From G963663495 sp963663495 (GTDB taxonomy: Bacteria > Bacteroidota > Rhodothermia > Rhodothermales > Bin80), in assembly GCA_963663495.1 (NCBI GenBank), contig OY760427.1, positions 3,720,001 through 3,784,000 on the forward strand: a stretch of DNA of 64,000 nt, given 5' to 3'. Below the pieces are notes generated by a model. That model was given only the letters and a program-made list of their open reading frames with translations, was not told the origin of the DNA and ran no database searches. Both the position numbers and the translations under genes were made by a program. How positions within the stretch are numbered: position 1 is the stretch's first letter; every line of letters begins with the position of its first letter. Shown in pieces: positions 53,438 through 63,017 of the stretch.

Positions 53438-54835
53438 ATGCTACGGGAGCTCAGCCGTCTTTATCAGCGCCTGCTGTTTGTTGCAGACATCTTTCTTGTA
53501 GCTGTCGCTTGGCTTCTGGCCTACTACATCCGATTTGAGGTATTGGTGGAATGGCCAGTGCCGCTTCCGGAATGGCTACCCGTCGATCGATACCTTTCGT
53601 TCCTGCCGTGGATACTTCCGATTGCAGCGTTGGTTTTTTGGATCTCCGGGCTCTACATCTCTGACCGTGCTCAACGGCTGACGCGCCTGATTGCAAGTGT
53701 CGGCCGCGCATTCGGTGTAGCCCTTCTCATACTCCTGGCTTTCCTGTCGTTGTACCGCAACCTGTACGTTTCGCGGCTCACCATTGTCATTTTTGCGGTG
53801 CTAACGCCAGTCTTCATGTTGTCGTTGAGACTGGCGCTGTATACCTTCGTGCGCCGAGCACGGTCACATGGCAGGAATCAGCGTCGCGTACTGATTGTAG
53901 GTGCGGGCATTGCCGGCCGCCGGCTGGAGGCTTCCTTTGAGGAGTACCCGTGGATGGGGTACCATGTGGTAGGATTTCTTGATGACCACAAAGGCGACGC
54001 GCCGGATGTGCTGGGCCCCACCGCCGACACAGCACGATTGATTGACGAGGCCGACCCGCCGATTGACTATGTGTATATCGCTCTGCCGCTGGCGGCTGCC
54101 GAACTGATTGAAACGTTGATCGGACAATTGTCCACACGCCTGGTCCATGTCTGCCTCGTCCCCGACCTACTACAATATGATATCATTAACAGCCGCATAA
54201 CAGAAGTAGGCGGCCTCCCTGTCCTCCACATTATGGACGAGGCTCCACTAGACATTCGCAGACTGGTTAAGCGGTTGGTTGACCTGGTGTTTTCTGCCGG
54301 GGTGATCTTGCTATTGTCACCACTTCTGCTTCTGATCGCGTTGGCCGTACGCCTCTCGTCACCCGGTCCCATTTTTTACCGACAGGAACGCATGGGTCTT
54401 AATGGACTTCGGTTTCTGATGCTCAAGTTTCGATCCATGCCGGTGGACGCTGAAGCGAAGTCGGGGGCAGTCTGGGCAAGCGCAGGAGACAATCGCCCGA
54501 CCGCGATCGGGAAGGTGCTCCGTCGCACATCTCTGGACGAGCTACCGCAATTCATTAACGTCCTCAAGGGGGACATGTCTGTTGTAGGCCCCCGGCCTGA
54601 GCGCCCGGTGTTCATTGAAGAATTCAAGACGCGCGTGCCGCGCTACATGCTACGGCACAAAATGAAGGCAGGCATCACCGGATGGGCCCAGGTCAACGGA
54701 TGGCGCGGCAATACGTCGCTGAACAAGCGTATACAGCATGACTTGCACTATATCCAGAACTGGTCGTTATGGCTTGACCTCAAAATTATGGTGATGACCG
54801 TGGTGCGGGGTTTCATTAGCAAGAACGCCTACTGA
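53438..54835 (+). CDS. Polyprenyl-phosphate sugar-phosphate transferase (WcaJ/WbaP-like)
   Basis: The 465-residue inner-membrane enzyme transfers a sugar phosphate from a nucleotide sugar to undecaprenyl phosphate, starting a capsule or exopolysaccharide repeat. It has four N-terminal helices (to about residue 125), a Rossmann-like CoA-binding accessory domain (VLIVGAGIAGRRLEASFEE), a re-entrant helix region KRLVDLVFSAGVILL and the catalytic domain with FYRQERMGLNGLRF, LKFRSMPVDAE, LRRTSLDELPQF, GDMSVVGPRPERP and the ITGWAQVNGWRG loop. Length fits the long PHPT type. It probably works with the glycosyltransferase at 47162, with housekeeping genes between them. Confidence 0.93.
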   Translation: MLRELSRLYQRLLFVADIFLVAVAWLLAYYIRFEVLVEWPVPLPEWLPVDRYLSFLPWILPIAALVFWISGLYISDRAQRLTRLIASVGRAFGVALLILLAFLSLYRNLYVSRLTIVIFAVLTPVFMLSLRLALYTFVRRARSHGRNQRRVLIVGAGIAGRRLEASFEEYPWMGYHVVGFLDDHKGDAPDVLGPTADTARLIDEADPPIDYVYIALPLAAAELIETLIGQLSTRLVHVCLVPDLLQYDIINSRITEVGGLPVLHIMDEAPLDIRRLVKRLVDLVFSAGVILLLSPLLLLIALAVRLSSPGPIFYRQERMGLNGLRFLMLKFRSMPVDAEAKSGAVWASAGDNRPTAIGKVLRRTSLDELPQFINVLKGDMSVVGPRPERPVFIEEFKTRVPRYMLRHKMKAGITGWAQVNGWRGNTSLNKRIQHDLHYIQNWSLWLDLKIMVMTVVRGFISKNAY

Positions 54836-54840
54836 AAGCG

Positions 54841-56838
54841 ATGGTGCAGCTGCACAATGTATCGGTGGCTTTTGGTGGGCGCACTATCTTGGAAAAGCTT
54901 TCCTGGACCATCAAGCCAGGAATGCGTATCGGTCTGATCGGAACCAATGGCGCAGGCAAGACAACGTTGCTCCGCATCCTTGCGGACCTTCAGGAGATTG
55001 ATTCTGGCGAAGTTACTGGAGGCCTCCGTGTAGGGTACTTGGCACAGGACACACAGGAGCAGGTTACGAACCGGACCGTGCTTGCCACAGCCATGCACGC
55101 CTTCGCGGATGCCGAGGCGCTGGAGGAGGAGGAGTACAACCTCACGCTCCGGATGGAGCGTGAGACAGATTACGAATCCGATCGCTGGAACGCGTTGATG
55201 CGCGAGCTTGAGCGCGTGCAGGCGGTTCTTGCAGCCATGGATTTGGCAAGGCTCAAGCCGCGTGCAGAGGCAGTGCTGGCCGGTTTGGGGTTTGAGCCCG
55301 ACGACATGCAGCGCCCTCTCGCCTCGTTGTCGGGAGGCTACCGCATGCGTGTGGCGCTTGCTCGTATTCTGTTGCAGGCGCCGGACCTTCTGCTCCTTGA
55401 TGAGCCCACTAACCACTTGGACATCGTAAGTATTGCCTGGTTGGAGCGATACCTCCAGGACTATGCGGGTACCGTGGTGTTTGTGTCACATGATCGGTAT
55501 TTCCTGGATCGGATGGCAAGCTCCATCGCCCATCTAAGCCGCGGACGAATAACGGACTACGCCGGCAATTACTCATTCTACGAAGAGGAACGGAGCAAGC
55601 GCCGTGTCCTTGAGCAAGCTGCGTACGACAACCAACAGCGGGAAATCGCGCAGACAGAGCGCTTCATTCAGCGGTTCCGCTACAAGAACACGAAGGCACG
55701 GCAGGTCCAGAGTCGCATCAAGCACTTAGCCCGCATGGACCGCCTACTGCCGCCCGAGTCCGAAGAAGCCCGCATCAGCATACGATTTCCGGTGCCACGG
55801 CCTTCCGGGCGCACGGTCATGGAGTTATCAATCTTCTCAAAGTCTTACCCTAGCGTTCCTCGCGTTTTTGACAATGCCGGCCCGCTGCACATTGAGCGCG
55901 GCCAAAAGATCGCCTTGGTTGGCAAGAACGGCGCGGGTAAATCTACGCTCGCGCGCATCATGCGCGGCACAGAGCCGTTTGATGGCCAATGGAGGGTGGG
56001 CTACAATGTGGACCTAACCTTCTTTGCCCAGCACCAAGCAGACACGCTGAATCAACAGCACAATGTGCTAGAATCCCTCCAGGAGGTATCGGAGGGCCAC
56101 GATGATACTGCGCTCCGAACACTCCTGGGAGCATTTCTGCTACGCGGAGACGACGTATTCAAGCCGGTGCAGGTCCTTTCCGGGGGTGAAAAAAGCCGAC
56201 TTGCGCTGGCGCGTACATTGATCAACCCCGCCAACTTTTTGATACTCGATGAACCAACTAACCACCTTGATATCCAATCCATTCAAGTCCTGATTGAAGC
56301 ATTACGGCAGTATAACGGCACATTTATTGTGGTTAGCCATGACAGGCATTTCCTGGACCAAATTGTGAATGCTGTATGGTATGTTCGCGGGGGCACCGTA
56401 CAGGAATTCAAGGGCAATTACTCTGACTTTGAATGGTACCGTAAGCACGGCACGGCGCGTAACGTGGTTAAGACTCCAGATTCACGCCGCACGCGGGCCA
56501 AGGCCAAGAGGCAGCGGCGCTCGGGAGGTCCAAAGACCAAGGAGCAAAAGCGGCGTGAGGCGGAGGAACGCAGGCGTGCACGGGCAACTGGTCGAAACGG
56601 CGGTGCCGCATCTCTTTCCCGCGAAGAGGCGGCGACGCTATGCAACCAGATAGAGAAGGCTATTCGAACCGCGGAAGCTAAGCAAGAAATGGCTGAAGCA
56701 ACGCTGTCCGCTCCCGAGACATACAAGGATGCCGCCTTGATGGAAAGGGTTACGGCACAGTACGCCGCACAGAAAAAAGAGTTAGAGCGCCTTTACTTAC
56801 GCTGGGAAAAACTGGCAGCGCAATCGGAGGCATCCTGA
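54841..56838 (+). CDS. ABC-F family ATPase (Uup/EttA-like)
   Basis: The 665-residue protein has two ABC ATPase domains and no membrane part, i.e. an ABC-F protein acting on ribosomes. Domain 1: Walker A GTNGAGKTT (about 41), signature LSGGYRMR, Walker B LLLLDEPTNHLD. Linker with QRFRYKNTKARQVQSRIKHL. Domain 2: GKNGAGKST (about 362), LSGGEKSRLALARTL, LILDEPTNHLD. A basic segment (RRTRAKAKRQRRSGGPKTKE) and a C-terminal coiled coil follow, as in Uup. It is 5 bp from the sugar transferase stop. Role in translation or antibiotic protection is not distinguishable here. Confidence 0.94.
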   Translation: MVQLHNVSVAFGGRTILEKLSWTIKPGMRIGLIGTNGAGKTTLLRILADLQEIDSGEVTGGLRVGYLAQDTQEQVTNRTVLATAMHAFADAEALEEEEYNLTLRMERETDYESDRWNALMRELERVQAVLAAMDLARLKPRAEAVLAGLGFEPDDMQRPLASLSGGYRMRVALARILLQAPDLLLLDEPTNHLDIVSIAWLERYLQDYAGTVVFVSHDRYFLDRMASSIAHLSRGRITDYAGNYSFYEEERSKRRVLEQAAYDNQQREIAQTERFIQRFRYKNTKARQVQSRIKHLARMDRLLPPESEEARISIRFPVPRPSGRTVMELSIFSKSYPSVPRVFDNAGPLHIERGQKIALVGKNGAGKSTLARIMRGTEPFDGQWRVGYNVDLTFFAQHQADTLNQQHNVLESLQEVSEGHDDTALRTLLGAFLLRGDDVFKPVQVLSGGEKSRLALARTLINPANFLILDEPTNHLDIQSIQVLIEALRQYNGTFIVVSHDRHFLDQIVNAVWYVRGGTVQEFKGNYSDFEWYRKHGTARNVVKTPDSRRTRAKAKRQRRSGGPKTKEQKRREAEERRRARATGRNGGAASLSREEAATLCNQIEKAIRTAEAKQEMAEATLSAPETYKDAALMERVTAQYAAQKKELERLYLRWEKLAAQSEAS

Positions 56839-56843
56839 CAAAC

Positions 56844-58013
56844 ATGCCTGCGCAGCGCTCTCTTTTTTATATAGGCTCCTTGACGTGGGTAATCACCATC
56901 CAAGCGCAGATTGACCGACTACCGCATGCAGACACAACGCAAGGCAACTATTTTGGCGGCGCCGTTGCTATTGATGGAAGCCGGATTCTGGTTGGCGCCC
57001 ATGGCGAGGCGAGCTGTGGGACAAGTGGCGGAGCGGCCTATATCTTTGAACTGCAGGATGCAACCCTTTCGTGGAACCGTGTGGCCCGCCTTGTGCCCGG
57101 AGATTGCCGCGACGGGCTAGACTTTGGACGGGCAGTCGCGTTAAGCGGCGATAAGGCTCTCATTGCATCCACCACGGAGTACTTTGCCACTGCTGAGGGA
57201 AATGCGGCTTATGTATTCGAGCGTGACTCGTCCGGCAACTGGCTTGAGACAGCGAAGCTTGTGCCGGGATCTGACTTGGAGGAAGGACCTGCCGGGGCCG
57301 CTGTTGGACTGCATGGTGATCGTGCAATGATCACAACATGGGGAGACCCGGCGCATCAGCGGTTTGATGGAGCAGCCTACATTTACGAGCGCAGCGACAG
57401 TAGCTGGGAACTGGAAGCCAGAATTGACGGGGCAGGACGCAGCGGTATTTTTGGTGGCGGAGGTGCTATGGGCCCGAATGTCATAGTAATTCCCAGCTCA
57501 ACATATTTTCAGCTTCAGCCGGGTTTTGCGTTCATTCTTGAACCAGATGCTGCCGGCGTCTGGCAGCAGGTGCTTCGAATTGAGGATGTGGACGAATTCT
57601 TCGTATCTGTAGATGTCACCGGCGAGCATTTGGTGATCGGAGAAAGTCGGGATGGCCCGCACAGGTCAGGCATTGCTGCGGTGTATGCGCGTGATTCCAC
57701 AGACACATGGCTGCACGCCGCCACCCTTCACCCCCCGACACCTTACAAGGATGGGAGCTTTGGTACAGCGGTTGCTATCTCTACCGACCGGGCTATCGTG
57801 TCCGGCTACGACGAACAGTTGCGTCTGCAGTATAATGTGCACCGCGTCGTGTACGTTTATGCGCTTAACGATGGTGAATGGCAATACAAGAACATCATTG
57901 ATCTGGGAGAGGTGAATTTCGGTTCCGCGGTGGATATTGACGGCAGGGTTGCCGTCATTGGTGCAGCGTCGGGAGATATCCATGGTGCCGCGTATGTGGT
58001 GCAGCTACACTAG
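56844..58013 (+). CDS. Secreted FG-GAP-like beta-propeller protein
   Basis: The 389-residue protein has an N-terminal signal-like segment (SLFYIGSLTWVITIQAQ) and then about seven repeats of the type FG.AVAI.GDR.LVGA...GAAYIFE, the integrin-alpha/FG-GAP-like blade motif (for example YFGGAVAIDGSRILVGAHGE, FGRAVALSGDKALIAS, FGSAVDIDGRVAVIGAA). This implies a secreted beta-propeller, perhaps binding calcium or surface ligands. No catalytic residues are known for this family. It starts 5 bp after the ABC-F gene and is followed after 4 bp by the GDPD-like lipoprotein. Confidence 0.8.
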   Translation: MPAQRSLFYIGSLTWVITIQAQIDRLPHADTTQGNYFGGAVAIDGSRILVGAHGEASCGTSGGAAYIFELQDATLSWNRVARLVPGDCRDGLDFGRAVALSGDKALIASTTEYFATAEGNAAYVFERDSSGNWLETAKLVPGSDLEEGPAGAAVGLHGDRAMITTWGDPAHQRFDGAAYIYERSDSSWELEARIDGAGRSGIFGGGGAMGPNVIVIPSSTYFQLQPGFAFILEPDAAGVWQQVLRIEDVDEFFVSVDVTGEHLVIGESRDGPHRSGIAAVYARDSTDTWLHAATLHPPTPYKDGSFGTAVAISTDRAIVSGYDEQLRLQYNVHRVVYVYALNDGEWQYKNIIDLGEVNFGSAVDIDGRVAVIGAASGDIHGAAYVVQLH

Positions 58014-58017
58014 GCGT

Positions 58018-58935
58018 ATGCAGTATATACCTGTCGGAGCACTTGGTCTGCTTGCGTTCTTGGGATGTTCCTCGCTGGAGGCTCCGGTTAGCCGCGCGCC
58101 GGCATACGTGCACGCTTCCGATAATTATAGGGCGTTCGCTTCCGTGACCGGGCTTTCGGATTATCTACGTTCAGATTCCGATAACGGCCCGCTGTTGGCT
58201 GCCCGGCATGGAGGTCTGGATGCAGGATACCCGGAAAATGCTCTGCCCTCTTTTGAACGAGCGCTCCGGCATGGGCCGATCATGATCCACTGCGATGTGC
58301 GGTTGACGCAGGACGGAATTCCGGTGCTACTGCGCGACGCCAACCTGGAACGAACAACTACGGGGATCGGCCCTGTCAGCCAGCATCCGCTGTCGTCGGT
58401 GCGGTCAATGCTGCTGAAGGATGCCTACAATGTAATCACACCCTTCCGCGTACCAACGCTGGAGGAAGCTATTACCTGGGCGCGCGGCCGCACCGTTTTG
58501 CTCCTGGATGTGATGGATGTACCTGACACGCAGATCGTACTCGAATCCGTGCAACGTTTGGAGGCGCAAGGACATGTAGTCCTCGTTGCTCAGTCTCCCA
58601 TGGACGCCCTCCACATGCATGGGCGTGAGCCGAATGTGATGATTTCCCTATACATTGACCATGTTGGGCAACTCAACGCGCTGTTAGCAGGAGGTCTTGA
58701 CGCATCGCGCCTCATTGCTGCGGTTAGTTCAGACGACATTACTCCCGACCTGGTGGAGTTTGCTCATTCCCACGGAATTAGGGTCATGCTTGGCGGATCA
58801 AACGAGATAGACTACAGGGCGCAGTCGGTTGGCACGGTAGCGTACCACGCTGTGTTTGACCGCGGCGTGGGCCTCCTTCTTACGGGCGAGCTTGCCCTTG
58901 CCTCGCGTGCAGTGGAGGAATACGAAAGCCGTTAG
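58018..58935 (+). CDS. GDPD-like lipoprotein with degenerate active site
   Basis: The 305-residue protein has a lipobox (LLAFLGCSS, Cys near 17) and a TIM-barrel of the glycerophosphodiester phosphodiesterase family (GYPENALPSFERAL, DVRLTQDGIPVLLRDANLER, TTTGIG, VPTLEEAITWA). Three core positions differ from active enzymes: AHRG reads ARHGG, the metal Glu of E.DV is His (IHCDV), and the catalytic HD is RD. I infer a binding protein or changed chemistry rather than a normal diesterase. Start at ATG 58018, 4 bp after the previous stop, gives the clean lipoprotein signal. Confidence 0.8.
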   Translation: MQYIPVGALGLLAFLGCSSLEAPVSRAPAYVHASDNYRAFASVTGLSDYLRSDSDNGPLLAARHGGLDAGYPENALPSFERALRHGPIMIHCDVRLTQDGIPVLLRDANLERTTTGIGPVSQHPLSSVRSMLLKDAYNVITPFRVPTLEEAITWARGRTVLLLDVMDVPDTQIVLESVQRLEAQGHVVLVAQSPMDALHMHGREPNVMISLYIDHVGQLNALLAGGLDASRLIAAVSSDDITPDLVEFAHSHGIRVMLGGSNEIDYRAQSVGTVAYHAVFDRGVGLLLTGELALASRAVEEYESR

Positions 58936-58940
58936 ATCAC

Positions 58941-59522
58941 ATGTCAGGCTACCTTGAGATCGTTGCTGTCGCTACGGGGTTTGTCTGCGTGTGGCTGTAC
59001 GTGCGGCAGGTGGTATGGTCGTGGCCGGCCACAATCCTGAGCGCCGCGCTGTTCTTTCTGGTTTTCTACGAGGCGCGCCTGTATGCCAATATGGGGCTGC
59101 AGCTGATGTTCATAGGGGTTGCCGTTTACGGCTGGAACCAGTGGTTACGTGGAGGGGAAACCGGTACGGGCGTTGTGGTGCATAAGGTCACCCGTGCTCA
59201 TGCGATCCTGCTTGGCACTGTCACCGCTATTGCAAGCGCGGTACTGTTCTTCGTTCTGCGATCTGCCACCGATGCCAGTCAACCGCTTTGGGACTCAATT
59301 GCGACCGCACTCAGCCTCACGGGGCAGTGGATGCTGGCGCGCAAGATATTGGAGAACTGGTTGGTATGGATCGTAGCCGATCTGATATTCATCGGTACGT
59401 ATGTAGAAGCCGAGCTGTACCCTACTGCCGCACTGTATGCCGCCTTCCTCGTGCTTGCTGTCATGGGCTACTTCTCTTGGCGGCGCACTCTTGCCCATGG
59501 AAGGCCGATAGCTTCCGTTTGA
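58941..59522 (+). CDS. pnuC: PnuC-family nicotinamide riboside transporter
   Basis: The 193-residue membrane protein has about seven helices and the PnuC pattern: an early aromatic segment VCVWLYVRQVVWSWP, then FFLVFYEARLYANMGLQ (helix with Ala/Tyr face), YGWNQWLRGG and the diagnostic ARKILENWLVWIVADLIFIG near residue 135. PnuC proteins are facilitators for vitamin B3 or related nucleosides, coupled to a kinase. It is the last gene of the long co-directional run and begins 5 bp after the lipoprotein gene. With nadC upstream it suggests both de novo and salvage NAD supply. Confidence 0.92.
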   Translation: MSGYLEIVAVATGFVCVWLYVRQVVWSWPATILSAALFFLVFYEARLYANMGLQLMFIGVAVYGWNQWLRGGETGTGVVVHKVTRAHAILLGTVTAIASAVLFFVLRSATDASQPLWDSIATALSLTGQWMLARKILENWLVWIVADLIFIGTYVEAELYPTAALYAAFLVLAVMGYFSWRRTLAHGRPIASV

Positions 59523-59560
59523 TTGGGGACCGGTGTCCAGTCCAAAGCGTTACAGTGTTA

Positions 59561-61930
59561 CCTAGCCCAAGTTCACATTTCGCTCTGAAAAATTACTGAT
59601 TTCAGAGTCAGTCTAGCCTTCTTTTCATCCAAATCGGCCAATCCATGGCTGGTTATTGGCCGTTTGCCGCCTTTTTGACCCAATTTGCTTCCGGTTATTG
59701 GCAAATTGCCGTTGTAGTGATTAATGTAGGGAGGGGGAACCCCCGGAAAATCGCCTCGTATCCCTCCTACATCATTGCCTATCCCCATTATGTTTATCCG
59801 GGCCAACCGGTACACACGCAAAAACGGCGAACAATCCCGCAGCGCCCTCCTGCTTCAATCCCAACGGATCAAAGGAGTCAGCCGACACAAAACCCTCCTC
59901 AATCTCGGACAGGAGTTTCCAATCCCCAAACCCGATTGGCCTGAACTGATCCGAACGGTGGTCGCACATCTCAAAGGACAACCCGCCCTAGCCTTTGAGA
60001 ACAAAAACCAGGACTTCCATAATGCCGTGGACGACATTGCGAAGCGACTCCTGGATCAGGGGTTTGACATCTATGCCAAACCCCCGGTAGAATCGGTCAA
60101 GATTCTTCCCGACCAGGTCACACATACCAACTCATGCACGGTGGCGGGCGAGCGTCTGGCCATGGAAGCGATCAAGCAACTGAAGCTCCCTGAAATCCTC
60201 CGGCAGCTCAAGCTCCCTGAAAATCATGTCCAACTTGCCTGCGCGGTCATTGTCGGGCGCATGCTCAGTCCAGGCAGTGAACGGGCAACGCATGGCTGGA
60301 TGACCAACACCTCCAGTATCATGGAAATCCTCCATACAAAGCTGCCGTGCCTCAATACATTGTATGCCACCTCTGATTGGTTATTCGAACATCGTTATGC
60401 AATCATGGATGGCCTCTATGGAACCACGAAGGAGTTGTTTGACTGTGATGAGACCCTCATCTTTTACGATTTGACCAACGCCTTTTACCATGATCAGGAA
60501 AAGGGAGCGTTGTTACGATATGGACGGAGTAAGCAGAAGCGCAATGATTGTCCTCTGGTCACGCTGGCCTTGACTCTGGACGCATCGGGCTTCCCGCGTA
60601 ATGTGGAGATCTTACCCGGCAATGTGAGTGAACCCGGGACACTCAAACAAGCTATTGAGAAGTTGAAGGATAAAACGTCAACGGTCGTTATGGATGCGGG
60701 CATTGTGACCGAGGCGAATGTGGCGTATTTGAAAGAAAAGAAGCTGGATTGGATCTGCGTTCAGCGGACCCAAGCCCCTGCGGTGCCCACCCGGGAGCCG
60801 GATCAGGCATTTGAGACGGCGGGTGGGGTTAAGATCAGATCTTGGGAGTTATCCCAAAAGGACAGAGAACCCCAAGAGAAGGAACCGAAAGAGGGGGAGT
60901 CAGAAGAAGATGAGCTGGAAGATCAGGAGCGATTCGTGTATGTGCACAGCGAGGCCCGGCAGGCCACCGAGGAGCAGATCTTTGCAGCGAAATGTGCAAA
61001 ATATGAAGAGGCGCTCACCAAGCTTCATAAAGGACTCTCCACTCCGCACTGCCTGAAAACGTATGATAAGGTACTCGTAAAAGCCGGTCGCCTGAGGGAA
61101 AAACACAAGAAGGTGAGCCACACCTATGAGGTGACGGTTACGAAAAAAAGGAAACCGATTACGCCGAGAGTGTAAGCTTTACCAAGCGTGAAGTGCATGA
61201 AGACCGGCTCCTGGAAGCAGGCGGATATGTCCTGCGCACCAGCCGTACCGACTGGTCGGTGCAAGAAGTGGCGCGCACCTACTGGCGACTTACGGAGATT
61301 GAAAACACCTTCCGGGTGATGAAGTCGGATCTGGGTTTAAGGCCCGTCTATCACAGTAATGATGACCGAATTGTGGGACTTTTATTCATCACCGTGTGGC
61401 CTATCATGTTGCTCACCTGGTTCGCACCAAACTCAAGAAAGCTGGGATCCATAACAGCTGGGATACGATCCGTACCGAACTCAATGAGGTCAAACGGGTG
61501 ACCACCAAGTTGCCCATGAGTCAAACGCGCGCGTTGATCCTGAATGTGGATCAGAACCTGACACCGAAGGTGAAGCGGGTCTTCGAAATCTTGGGATTCA
61601 GCTATGATCCCGATGCGACCCGAACCAAACAGGTCCTCCCCATGGAACCGAAGACTCCCAAAAAGCTTCCCGACTCATGAATGGTTTGAAGTCGCTTAGC
61701 ACAGGTACGAGAATGAACTCCAGATGGAGGTGCGATCCCTGTTCCGGTGGGGAGAGTTGGGGACAAATACGGCCTTCTATCAACAGAAAAAACAAGCAAT
61801 GAAACCGCTCTAAACCAACCCCACTCAATCCGGTAAATCACAATAGGTGGTAACGAAAAAATGCTCCCCAAGCGGGAATACTAGAGGTCCGTATTTTCTT
61901 GTCACTACAAAATGTGAAGTTGGGCCAGGT
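59561..61930 (+). mobile_element. IS1634-family element C (distinct subtype)
   Basis: The ends are CCTAGCCCAAGTTCACATTT (left) and, inward from the right, CCTGGCCCAACTTCACATTT. The outer CCTA/CCTG resembles the other IS1634 elements here, but the rest differs. No target duplication was found. It carries one broken transposase gene and inserted just after pnuC. Confidence 0.75.
59790..61680 (+). pseudogene. IS1634-family transposase, frameshifted (element C)
   Basis: The sequence from MFIRANRYTRKNGEQ to KLPDS is a complete IS1634-type transposase related to but clearly different from copies A and B. It has VGRMLSPGSERATHGW, LIFYDLTNAFYHDQEK, CPLVTLALTLDASGFPRNVE, VVMDAGIVTEANVAYL and YWRLTEIENTFRVMKSDL. 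One shift near 61150 (after VTKKRKP) and another near 61395 (TVWPIM for TVLAYH) break it into three frames. It is dead as it stands. Confidence 0.88.
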
Positions 61931-63017
61931 CCCGACAAGGTATGTACGTGCGTCCATGGGGTCTCGGACACCGCGGGCCTGTCCGCCGTCTCACCATAAC
62001 GATGACGGACATATTGCCTTCGACCTATGTGAGAGCCTCGGCAATTCGAACAAGAAGTCTTTCGTTGCTCAATATCCCTGGCCATATGCGCCGCTACCGA
62101 CACTTCACGTCCACCCTCACGAGTGACCGCGCACGGCTCGCGGAATTATGTGCTTGGTTCTTGCTTCATATTACGGGACTTCCACCCGCTATGGTTGCCA
62201 GTTAGCCTGGCGTACCCGTGCGCGAAGTCCTCCACACGTTTGAGGGTGAGCTGCTTCCTGCCGTCCGCTCCGGTAGCTTCTTGAACATCTTCGGGATTCT
62301 TGCATATGGAATGCCTGAGCGGTCACACGCCCAACGGATAAGGCCGGGATCTATGGAGACGCCGACCATCAGAATCTGCCTGCTATTCTACGCAGCACGG
62401 TCGGATAAAGCAGGTAGCAGTCCTTTGCGATGCGATTCGTTCGCCGCGCAACCCGTGTTTAAATCGGTCAGAAAATTAATGCCCCTGCCAAGATAAGTTC
62501 AGTCACTGCCATTTGGGCTTTCATGGGGCATGAATTCGGAAATGAAGGCGTGATGGAACAGGACCAGCGCTTCCGCCATTTTCACCTTCAAAAAGAAGCT
62601 GGATTCAATGCAAGATGCTCAGATGATCAACTGCTCCAAGCACCACGGTTGATGACACGCGTAAAGCTACGGGCAGGGAACCCCGCCTGCTATCATCCGG
62701 AAATGCAAACGCTATAGCAATGTCCAGCACTCGACCACAGCAATGAAATCATCGGTATCGCACATTTGGCACCAACAGGAGTCCTGCGGCTGTGAAGTCG
62801 ACGAAATGGCTACGGTATTCCGCGTTCGCCCCATCGTGCGAAGCCAGAATATAACAGGAGGCCTGAAAGGCGCAGAGACGATCCCGCCATTGAACAGCAG
62901 GATCCACAGGGATGACCAAGGGTAGCTGCAGTTCTGGTCGTGGGCACAAGCCCCCTCAAGCGCGCGCTACCGCTTCGGTATCCCCACAGCGTCTATCAAC
63001 CAAAGGCCTGTCGCGCC
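61931..63017. other. Long stretch without assignable gene
   Basis: About 1.1 kb lie between IS1634-C and the recA stop. Short frames exist on both strands, but none has a recognisable domain, and stops are frequent in all frames. It may contain decayed transposase or phage sequence. No RNA gene was recognised. Confidence 0.4.

Noticed and set aside
61942..62496. Short plus-strand frames after IS1634-C
   Set aside because: No domain recognised, several stops, no start signals; possibly decayed sequence.
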